NCBI GenBank assembly: GCA_900767075.1
Contig: CAAFXX010000207.1
Location: 1 to 16,137, forward strand
DNA length: 16,137 bases
Source of the DNA: Bacteroidales bacterium
Lineage (GTDB): Bacteria > Bacteroidota > Bacteroidia > Bacteroidales > Muribaculaceae
Reading direction: 5' to 3'
The notes beneath the pieces are model-generated. The model was not told the DNA's origin and made no database searches. It saw only the letters and a list, made by a program, of their open reading frames with translations. Shown in pieces: positions 6,053 to 12,211 of the stretch. The translations under genes and the position numbers were made by a program. Numbering within the stretch: the first letter of the stretch is position 1; the number at the start of each line of letters is the position of its first letter.

Positions 6053-6679
6053 ATGAAAAAGATCTTTAAATGGACATTTATAGGCATCATTATCGTTTTA
6101 TTTGGATATCTGATATCCGTAACTATAGTTGATGTCCATCTTATGGGATTAGTGCAACCTCTTTATTCACGGCATATAGAAAAAACCAGTTTCTTAATTG
6201 AAGATTCTACAAGAACTGATCTTCAGGAGGGTTTCAAGTGTTCCGCTTTTTCCTGTGCATATCTTTTGCGTCACAGGGGAATAAACGTCCATGGTGACAG
6301 CATATATGAAATTATGCCCAATAAAATGGATAATGGATATGTCTATCCAAAAGGGATTATTTCATTTCTTGAAAGAAATAATTTTACCGTTGGCTATTAT
6401 ACCGGAAACATCGCAGCCCTGAAAAACGAGATAGCAAAAGGCAACCCCGCCATAGTTATGATAAAAATTAGACCTGACAAGGATTGGCTTCACTATGTCC
6501 CTGTTATCGGATATTCTGCTGATAGTCTTTTCATTGCGGAATCAATTCCGGAATTATGTAATGTAAAAGGAAAGAAATACAATAGAAGTATATCAAATAA
6601 AGATTTTGAGGTATTGTGGAATACACGTGCTTTCAAAATGCCTCTGTATGGAAATACTTTCATTATTGCCAATAGATAA
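6053..6679 (+). CDS. Membrane-anchored C39-like (papain-fold) peptidase-family protein
   Basis: This 208-residue protein starts with a KK-W charged cap and one hydrophobic helix (about 7-28) that acts as a signal anchor, so the rest is probably in the periplasm. The soluble part resembles peptidase C39-like domains (PF13529 type). EGFKCSAFSCAYLLRHRGI holds the candidate catalytic Cys63, HYVPVIGY gives His147, and SADSLF gives Asp157, with the usual PKGIISFLERNN and NPAIVMIKI strands between. A role cutting a peptide or cell-wall protein is possible; the substrate is unknown. It sits between two near-identical Rpn genes and is visibly more AT-rich than both, which suggests a separate origin. 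There is no ABC transporter nearby, so a bacteriocin-exporter role as in classical C39 is unlikely. Confidence 0.75.
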   Translation: MKKIFKWTFIGIIIVLFGYLISVTIVDVHLMGLVQPLYSRHIEKTSFLIEDSTRTDLQEGFKCSAFSCAYLLRHRGINVHGDSIYEIMPNKMDNGYVYPKGIISFLERNNFTVGYYTGNIAALKNEIAKGNPAIVMIKIRPDKDWLHYVPVIGYSADSLFIAESIPELCNVKGKKYNRSISNKDFEVLWNTRAFKMPLYGNTFIIANR

Positions 6680-6793
6680 AAATCATTTCATTAGGACTGT
6701 CAGGCGTAACATCGTAGATTGCATATACAGAAGTCGTCCCTAATCTTCTGAAGAATTATCTTATAAGACTATCCTAATTATAGGAAAAAACGT

Positions 6794-6801
6794 TATCTTT
6801 G
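6794..6801 (+). promoter_or_regulatory. -7 box for the second Rpn gene
   Basis: TATCTTTG, identical to the box of the first copy and at the same distance from the ATG. The sequence upstream has diverged and no clear -33 TTG is kept, so this copy may be expressed differently. Confidence 0.55.
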
Positions 6802-6829
6802 TAAATGAATCTCTAAAACCCCTGACACT

Positions 6830-7690
6830 ATGGCTTCATGCGAAAGATACATCCGGTTTGACTGGGCCGCCAAGCGGATTCTCCGGGACAAGGCTAACTT
6901 CAGCGTGCTCGAAGGCCTCATCACTGTGTTGCTCAACGAGGATGTCAAGATTCAGGAGATTCTTGAAAGCGAAGGGAACCAGGAGCGTGAGGATTCCAAG
7001 TTCAACCGCGTCGACATAATGGCAAAGAACGACAAGGGGGAGCTCATCATAATCGAGATCCAGCTTTCAAGACAGGTACACTATCTTGAAAGGATTCTCT
7101 TCGGGGTCGGGAAGGCGCTCAGCGACCACATCACCAAGGGTGATTCATACCGGAATGTCAAGAAAGTATATTCCATAAGCATCCTTTATTTCGACCTCGG
7201 GGAGGGAGACGACTATGTCTACCACGGCCAGACCATATTCAAGGGCGTGCACACCGGCGACACTTTCAAACTGAGTGAACGCGACCGCAACATACTCAGG
7301 ATGCGCACCCCGGAAGAGGTGTTCCCGGAATATTACCTCATCCGTGTCAACGAGTTCAACAAGGCTGCGGTCACCCCTCTTGAGGAATGGATCGACTACC
7401 TCAAGAACGGTTATGTACGTCCCGACACCACGACCCCCGGACTCAGGGAAGCCAACGAAAAGCTGAACTACATGCAGATGGATTCCGATGAACGACGGGC
7501 ATACGAGCATTATCTCGACAATCTCCGGATTGAAGAGGACTGTCTCGAGACCGCAAAGATCGAAGGTATCGAAGAAGGCCGGGAGGAAGCAACCGTCAAA
7601 ATTGCAAGAAACATGAAGTCCATGGGAATATCCGACGACGTCATCGCAAAAACAACCGGTCTCTCCAAGGAAGAAATATCCGGAATTTGA
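6830..7690 (+). CDS. Rpn-family PD-(D/E)XK nuclease, copy 2
   Basis: This 286-residue paralogue of the gene at 5074 keeps the same Asp62 and Glu76-x-Gln78 nuclease motif. Residues 1-101 are identical to copy 1 although the DNA differs at about 17 silent positions, a sign of selection on both proteins. Later changes include Ala102Thr, changes around 178-201 and in the last 25 residues. The main difference is loss of 12 residues (three EG-x-E type units, 36 bases) from the charged helix, leaving EGIEEGREEA. Met215 and Met217 (ATG at 7472 and 7478) could start a short C-terminal form of about 70-72 residues. The stop is only 3 bases from the stop of the convergent membrane-protein gene, so the two transcripts must overlap or end within each other. 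Confidence 0.93.
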   Translation: MASCERYIRFDWAAKRILRDKANFSVLEGLITVLLNEDVKIQEILESEGNQEREDSKFNRVDIMAKNDKGELIIIEIQLSRQVHYLERILFGVGKALSDHITKGDSYRNVKKVYSISILYFDLGEGDDYVYHGQTIFKGVHTGDTFKLSERDRNILRMRTPEEVFPEYYLIRVNEFNKAAVTPLEEWIDYLKNGYVRPDTTTPGLREANEKLNYMQMDSDERRAYEHYLDNLRIEEDCLETAKIEGIEEGREEATVKIARNMKSMGISDDVIAKTTGLSKEEISGI

Positions 7691-7693
7691 AGA

Positions 7694-8125
7694 TTACTTT
7701 TGCTTTTGCATCTGTTTGCGCTTTCTTTTTCTGATGTGCTTGACGGCATGGATAATGCCGAAGATGACCATCAGGAAACCGATTTTGCCATGCACGGCTG
7801 CGAGGTGTGAATGATCGTTACCGTCAATCCAGATAAATGTGGCTATGACACCTGTTACAGCCGTCAGCAGGAATATCCACCAGAGGATTTTGGTGATTAC
7901 ATTTTTGTTTTTAGAAAAACGTACGAACCAGTTACCGGTTCTGTAATGCAGGTATATGTGATAACACGACAGGATCATCAGAATTATTCCGAGCACAATG
8001 TGCAGCCATACCGACCACGCATACTTTCCGGAAGTGACCTCCAGCTGAATGCCGGATGCAAGAATAAGAATGAGGATACGGCTGAGCCATCCGTCGCAGA
8101 CCTTTAATTTAGTGGCATTGTTCAT
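7694..8125 (-). CDS. Four-helix membrane protein with paired H-X13-H motifs, DUF4405-like cytochrome b-type
   Basis: This 143-residue protein has four hydrophobic segments (about 15-30, 38-60, 76-99, 112-128) and a very basic C-terminus (RKRKRKQ). Helix 2 carries His42, Gly46, His56 and His60. Helix 4 carries His112, Gly116, His126 and His130 with the same spacing. Two helices each with histidines 14 residues apart is the arrangement that binds two b haems in cytochrome b bundles. The protein looks like the DUF4405/flavinylation-associated cytochrome group, which moves electrons across the inner membrane. No flavinylation partner gene is in the window. The start is set at the ATG 8125-8123; the TTG at 8155 lies inside the -7 box and cannot be the start if that promoter is used. 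The gene is convergent with Rpn copy 2. Confidence 0.72.
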   Translation of the reverse strand: MNNATKLKVCDGWLSRILILILASGIQLEVTSGKYAWSVWLHIVLGIILMILSCYHIYLHYRTGNWFVRFSKNKNVITKILWWIFLLTAVTGVIATFIWIDGNDHSHLAAVHGKIGFLMVIFGIIHAVKHIRKRKRKQMQKQK

Positions 8126-8152
8126 TGTCCATTTTGTTTTATTTTTATGATG

Positions 8153-8160
8153 CAAAATTA
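8153..8160 (-). promoter_or_regulatory. -7 box for the DUF4405-like gene
   Basis: On the - strand TAATTTTG (8160-8153) fits TAnnTTTG and lies 27 bases before the ATG. No clear -33 element is seen. Confidence 0.55.
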
Positions 8161-8208
8161 CAATGACATTTCATGCGCAGGAATGGCTGCAACAAGGTGA
8201 CAGTTGTA

Positions 8209-9039
8209 TTATTTAAGGTTTCTGCGGTATTCAGAAGGCGTCTGCCCAACAATCTTCTTAAACAGTTTCGAGAAATAGACATAATCGTCATATCCGACGG
8301 CATATGCGATTTCCTTTGCCGAGAGCGAGGTATATGCGAGCTGACGCTTGGCATGAACGATGACCCTTCCCCGGATATATGCGCCCGCACTGATTCCCGT
8401 CGCCCCCTTTACAGCCTCGTTGAGATAAACCTCCGAGATATTCAGCATCGATGCATAAGCCGCCGGACTTTTCTCTTCCGCCAGATGCCGGTCAAGTAGT
8501 TTCTTAAAGCCTAATGTAATCGTCTTATACCTTCCGTTTGTCTCTTTATCGGCTGTATCAAGCGAGGCGATGATGAAGCTCTTGGCTGCCACAGCAAGCG
8601 AACCTAAGATACTTTCGTTTTCCCTGTTTCGCTCCATCATAGCGCACAGAGTTCCAACATCTTCTACCACCTCCACGCCGGGGTTGAAAGGCACAGGCGA
8701 TATGGAATATTCATCAATGGCACGAGCCTCGGCTTCCGAAAGCATCTCGGGCGAAAAAGCGAGTATCCAGCCGTCGGCGCACCATCTTTCCCCGTCTGGC
8801 TTGCCATGCACCTGCCACGGCGACACCATCAGCACTTCGCCAGCCTTAAGCTCTATTCTCTGAAAATCGATCTCGACAGCCGCCCTTCCCGCCGTAAGCA
8901 AAACGACCATATAATAATCGTCGCGATGGGCATACGCCTTCATGGCAGTCCTTTCCAACTGGCTGAACCGTTTTACGAAGACGCCCGAACCGGATATCTT
9001 CTGCATCCGCGAGAACGGTATATCTTTAGACTTAGGCAT
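8209..9039 (-). CDS. AraC-family transcriptional regulator
   Basis: This 276-residue cytoplasmic DNA-binding protein has an N-terminal cupin-like sensor domain (about 36-80: HRDDYYMVVLLTAGRAAVEI, then LKAGEVLMVSPWQVH). The AraC/XylS double helix-turn-helix domain covers about 175-276. HTH1 is around AAYASMLNISEVYLNEAVKG. HTH2 is around AKEIAYAVGYDDYVYFSKLF, followed by the signature KKIVGQTPSEYRRN. The sensor's ligand is unknown; the domain layout is that of regulators responding to small molecules. It lies directly downstream of an MFS exporter on the same strand (69-base gap) but has its own near-perfect promoter, so it can be made separately. It probably controls the exporter gene, its own gene, or both. 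Confidence 0.93.
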   Translation of the reverse strand: MPKSKDIPFSRMQKISGSGVFVKRFSQLERTAMKAYAHRDDYYMVVLLTAGRAAVEIDFQRIELKAGEVLMVSPWQVHGKPDGERWCADGWILAFSPEMLSEAEARAIDEYSISPVPFNPGVEVVEDVGTLCAMMERNRENESILGSLAVAAKSFIIASLDTADKETNGRYKTITLGFKKLLDRHLAEEKSPAAYASMLNISEVYLNEAVKGATGISAGAYIRGRVIVHAKRQLAYTSLSAKEIAYAVGYDDYVYFSKLFKKIVGQTPSEYRRNLK

Positions 9040-9058
9040 AGTCGAATGAGTTATTGTA

Positions 9059-9089
9059 CAAAATTAGGTATTCCATCCGACTTTTCAAA
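9059..9089 (-). promoter_or_regulatory. Consensus Bacteroidota promoter for the AraC-type gene
   Basis: On the - strand TTTG (9089-9086) is followed after exactly 19 bases by TAATTTTG (9066-9059), a full match to TTTG-N19-TAnnTTTG. The predicted transcription start is about 14 bases upstream of the ATG at 9039. Confidence 0.85.
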
Positions 9090-9108
9090 ATACGTCAAGA
9101 GCATTGCT

Positions 9109-10287
9109 TCACTGTCCGCTTGTTTTTTTATCGAATTGGATGATCAACATACCCGAGAGAAGGAAGGCGGCACACCACAAGAACGACGTCATGGTGATGT
9201 CTCCGTAGCTCACCAACGGAGAGACCAGGCCTCCGGCTATATATCCGATGCCGCCGATCACAGCTGACGCGGCTCCGGCACAGCTTCTGCCGAGATTCAT
9301 TGCCTGCGATGTGGAGCCGGTCAGGACAAGTCCGATGCCGAAAAGCATTACAAACGTCGGGATCTCGTAGATTATGAAGCTCGAAAGACCCAACGCCACA
9401 GTCAACACTCCCGCCAGCGCCAATATGCCTCCGATGACCGTGCCATAGAGTGCCGCCTTATTCATGGCGCTGAAACGAAGCGATAATGCCGATCCGGCGG
9501 CAAGAGCTATCGCATTGACCGCAAATACAAGAGAGAACTGCAATTCCGAGAAACCGAATTTATCCTGGACAATGAACGGTGTGGCGGAGATATATGCAAA
9601 CAGGGCAGCCATCGCCAGGGCATAGACCAAACTGTATGATGTAAATCCCTTTATTTTAAGGACCTCGCGATAGCCCTTCACCGACGCCATCAGCTTGCCT
9701 GAAAATCTCTTGCCCCGCTCAAGACTTTCCTGCATCGGAATACACATCCCGAGCAATACCACACCCAAAACCAACAGTATGATGAATATTCCCTGCCAGC
9801 CCCAGGCGTGTGCAACACCGCCGCCGGCGACGGGAGCGGCTACAGGTGCAAGGTTATTGATCGCACTGAGAATCGCAATCAGTTTGGCAAGTTCACGCCC
9901 TGAATACATATCCGCCGCTATTGAACGTGACAGGACGATTCCTCCCGCACCGCCGATTCCCTGCAACAGCCGCGCCGCCGTGAAGGCGATAATGGACGTC
10001 GAGAAACAACATATCACGGATGCCACGACAAATATGACAAGGGAGAACATCAAAACAGGCTTTCGTCCGTATTTGTCGCTTGCCGGTCCAAACAGCAACT
10101 GCCCCACGGCAAGACCGATCATACAGAATGTCAGACCTAACTGGACTGCCGACGAATCACACTGAAAGACTTCGGTCATCTCCGGCAACGCCGGAAGGTA
10201 CATATCGATGACAAATGGCCCGAATGCCGACAGCAGACCCAGAAAAACTATAAGATAAATATAATATTTCCTTGAAACTGAACTCAT
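9109..10287 (-). CDS. Bcr/CflA-type MFS drug-resistance exporter
   Basis: This 392-residue inner-membrane protein of the major facilitator superfamily (DHA1, 12 helices) carries typical Bcr/CflA marks. These are DMYLPALPEM at the end of helix 1 (28-37), motif A GPASDKYGRKPVL between helices 2 and 3 (67-79), and RLLQGIGGAGGIVLSRSIAADMY in helix 4. Helix 5 has the Gly/Pro-rich antiporter-type segment NNLAPVAAPVAGG. Such proteins export drugs, dipeptides or metabolites in exchange for protons; the substrate is not visible. It starts at ATG 10287-10285, 28 bases after the hairpin closing the upstream operon, and is followed by an AraC-family regulator. No clear promoter box was found in the 88-base gap. 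Confidence 0.93.
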   Translation of the reverse strand: MSSVSRKYYIYLIVFLGLLSAFGPFVIDMYLPALPEMTEVFQCDSSAVQLGLTFCMIGLAVGQLLFGPASDKYGRKPVLMFSLVIFVVASVICCFSTSIIAFTAARLLQGIGGAGGIVLSRSIAADMYSGRELAKLIAILSAINNLAPVAAPVAGGGVAHAWGWQGIFIILLVLGVVLLGMCIPMQESLERGKRFSGKLMASVKGYREVLKIKGFTSYSLVYALAMAALFAYISATPFIVQDKFGFSELQFSLVFAVNAIALAAGSALSLRFSAMNKAALYGTVIGGILALAGVLTVALGLSSFIIYEIPTFVMLFGIGLVLTGSTSQAMNLGRSCAGAASAVIGGIGYIAGGLVSPLVSYGDITMTSFLWCAAFLLSGMLIIQFDKKTSGQ

Positions 10288-10315
10288 TTGTAATGAATAT
10301 TTATTAGCAGAGAAA

Positions 10316-10351
10316 GGATCAGGAAAACGCCCGGAGGTGTCTCCCTGATCC
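10316..10351 (-). terminator. Terminator-like hairpin after the secreted-protein operon
   Basis: GGATCAGG (10316-10323) pairs with CCTGATCC (10344-10351). On the - strand the stem is followed by TTTCT. It lies 25 bases beyond the stop of the 10376-12211 gene and before the MFS start, so it probably ends the upstream operon. Confidence 0.6.
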
Positions 10352-10375
10352 CGTTGAAAAAGATTTGAATAAACG

Positions 10376-12211
10376 TCAGATCACAATCTTGAAATGATGG
10401 TATTCACCATTAGCCTTGACCTGCAGGATCACGACACCATGTCCGACTCCCGCAAGATCAATCATGTCACTTCCGGACGTTACAGCTATCACGCTTCCGT
10501 TAACCGAATATGCGCGGATTTCCTCGATGTCGCCATCCGTGACAATTTTCAGGTTACTTCCTTGACGGATCACCGTGACATTATCCTTAAGTTCGACATT
10601 ATCGACCGATGTCTTTTTATCCATGGGAATGAGCGAAGCATTTACAATCTCTCCGTTGCGGTTGTCGACAATGACACCCACCAGCTCAACATTTTCAACA
10701 TTGAGCACATTCTCGGGCATTGCGAATGCACATTCGTGGCGTATCGGTTCGCCTACACCGATATACGATGGAATGCTTCCCTCGAATCCGTTATAGCCGC
10801 CTGCCTGAAGTCTTGCGACCTCCTGATACCACATGTCGGATGCGAGCACCGGATTCGGAAGCTTCTCATAGCCTCCCATCTCCTCGTCACCGCCGGAAAA
10901 ATAATTCATCTGCATGTATTCCGGAGAATCCACATGCACGTCGTTCTCCTTCAGTATATAGGCTATGCCGAAGTTAGCATCGGGATATGTCTCGGCAAAT
11001 GCCACCGAGGAATTCACGCGGATCTCCTTGTTTTCATCCGAATAGGAAGCTGTTCCGAAAATAGCGGCTGCCGGACCGGACTCGCGTGCCTGTAAGAAAT
11101 AATCCTCCATATTCGAGGGGCTGCCCTTGAATTTGTCAAGTCTGTTTGCGATACATACCGGGTAAGAATTGCCGCTCACGGAATATCCGTCGACAACCAT
11201 CGGGTCATTGCCTACATGGACGGCAATGCCTATGAAGTAGTCGGGATATTTTTCATTCATACGCTGGATTGCAACTGTGCCTCTCGGACAATAACCGCAC
11301 CATGTGCCGGTGCCTTCCTCTACAACCACGTTGCGCTGCGCCACATAAAGTTCGCCCTCTCTCACAAGAGTTTCACCCCCTGCCTTAATGCTAAGAGCAT
11401 ACGGATATATTCCGGGCTTCGTCGGTGTGAACTCCGTCGCAATCTGTGATGTCATGCTCCAGCCCGACATGATGTCTTCCTTAGGCAAAGCTTCCGAATA
11501 TGTCTTGCCGTCGATAGTGAAATCCACATAAATGCCGACAAGATCCTTCTTGCCGTTATTGTAGATTTCACCCTGCACCTCCAAGGTCTCTCCTACTTTC
11601 AGCAGTCCGGGAATCATACGGTCGGCGTCAAGAGCCCTTTCCTGCTCCGCCACGATATCGTCGATATAAAGAAGAGCCTTATCGGTGGAATTATTGACAA
11701 AGGCAATCCGTATCTCCTTGCCGGCGTAAGCCGCGAGCGACACCTGACGTTTCTTCCATGTGCCCTTTTCTCCTTCGATAGAGAAGAGAGGCGCAGACTT
11801 GTCAAAATCCTCGGGATTTGCACCGCCCTCGCTGACGTAGACGGCATAGCCGTCGTTGATCTGGGAGTCATGTGCCCGTGCCGCCCATTTGAGGATCATT
11901 TTGTCATTCTCCACTTTCAGCGGCGGAAGAATCATCCAGTCTGACGATGTTCCCGAAGTCGCATACCACGAAGTCGATGCAGCCACAGTGTAATGACTGT
12001 CGTCGAGCCTTACGCCGACCCATGGCAATCCAACCTTGAAACCATAGACCTCCACATCCTGCGAGGGTTTGAGTCCGTCGGCGTCGACAAGCGTGATCTC
12101 CTCCGGAATTCCGTTGTTGAAATCGTAGCTGAAAGATGTGGGACACCCCGCCTGTGCCAAGAAAGCATAGGCGGGGATAACCACTGATAATATTATTACA
12201 CCCTTTTTCAT
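10376..12211 (-). CDS. Secreted choice-of-anchor J protein with Omp28-type thioredoxin-like domain and T9SS-like C-terminus
   Basis: This 611-residue exported protein has a Sec signal peptide (KK, then a hydrophobic stretch, cut probably after AQA at about 21). Residues about 25-190 form a jelly-roll 'choice-of-anchor J'/cleaved-adhesin domain (DWMILPPL, WAARAHDS, WKKRQVSLAAYAGKEIRIAFVN, YIDDI). A beta-rich linker follows to about 290. Next comes an Omp28-like thioredoxin-fold domain, RNVVVEEGTGTWCGYCPRG, with the CxxC pair Cys305/Cys308 and the expected VHVGNDPM strand after it. The last 75 residues, ending EYHHFKIVI, look like a type A sorting domain of the type IX secretion system (NGSVI, GHGVVILQVKANG). 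It is therefore likely to be exported across the outer membrane and anchored or released. The start codon overlaps the stop of the upstream gene (ATGA), so the two are translationally coupled. The CGYC pair suggests thiol-disulfide chemistry or a structural role outside the cell. Confidence 0.88.
   Translation of the reverse strand: MKKGVIILSVVIPAYAFLAQAGCPTSFSYDFNNGIPEEITLVDADGLKPSQDVEVYGFKVGLPWVGVRLDDSHYTVAASTSWYATSGTSSDWMILPPLKVENDKMILKWAARAHDSQINDGYAVYVSEGGANPEDFDKSAPLFSIEGEKGTWKKRQVSLAAYAGKEIRIAFVNNSTDKALLYIDDIVAEQERALDADRMIPGLLKVGETLEVQGEIYNNGKKDLVGIYVDFTIDGKTYSEALPKEDIMSGWSMTSQIATEFTPTKPGIYPYALSIKAGGETLVREGELYVAQRNVVVEEGTGTWCGYCPRGTVAIQRMNEKYPDYFIGIAVHVGNDPMVVDGYSVSGNSYPVCIANRLDKFKGSPSNMEDYFLQARESGPAAAIFGTASYSDENKEIRVNSSVAFAETYPDANFGIAYILKENDVHVDSPEYMQMNYFSGGDEEMGGYEKLPNPVLASDMWYQEVARLQAGGYNGFEGSIPSYIGVGEPIRHECAFAMPENVLNVENVELVGVIVDNRNGEIVNASLIPMDKKTSVDNVELKDNVTVIRQGSNLKIVTDGDIEEIRAYSVNGSVIAVTSGSDMIDLAGVGHGVVILQVKANGEYHHFKIVI

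Larger units (their letters stand above)
6763..7690 (+). repeat. Right copy of the duplicated Rpn module (promoter plus gene)
   Basis: Homologous to 5008-5970 from ATAAGA at 6763 to the end of the gene, in direct orientation and separated from it by about 790 bases containing the C39-like gene. The duplication breakpoints show no transposon ends, target-site repeats or transposase gene. Confidence 0.9.

Noticed and set aside
5008..7690. Composite transposon bounded by the Rpn copies
   Set aside because: No inverted terminal repeats or target-site duplications were seen, and Rpn proteins, though once called putative transposases, have no demonstrated transposition.
7920..7945. GTTACCGGTT-type palindrome, considered as a third regulator site
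   Set aside because: It lies inside a coding region and lacks the TTACC-N4-GGTAA spacing.
8126..8155. Longer N-terminus of the DUF4405-like protein from a TTG
   Set aside because: The TTG is part of the -7 promoter box, so it would not be in the mRNA, and the ATG at 8125 gives a normal N-terminus.
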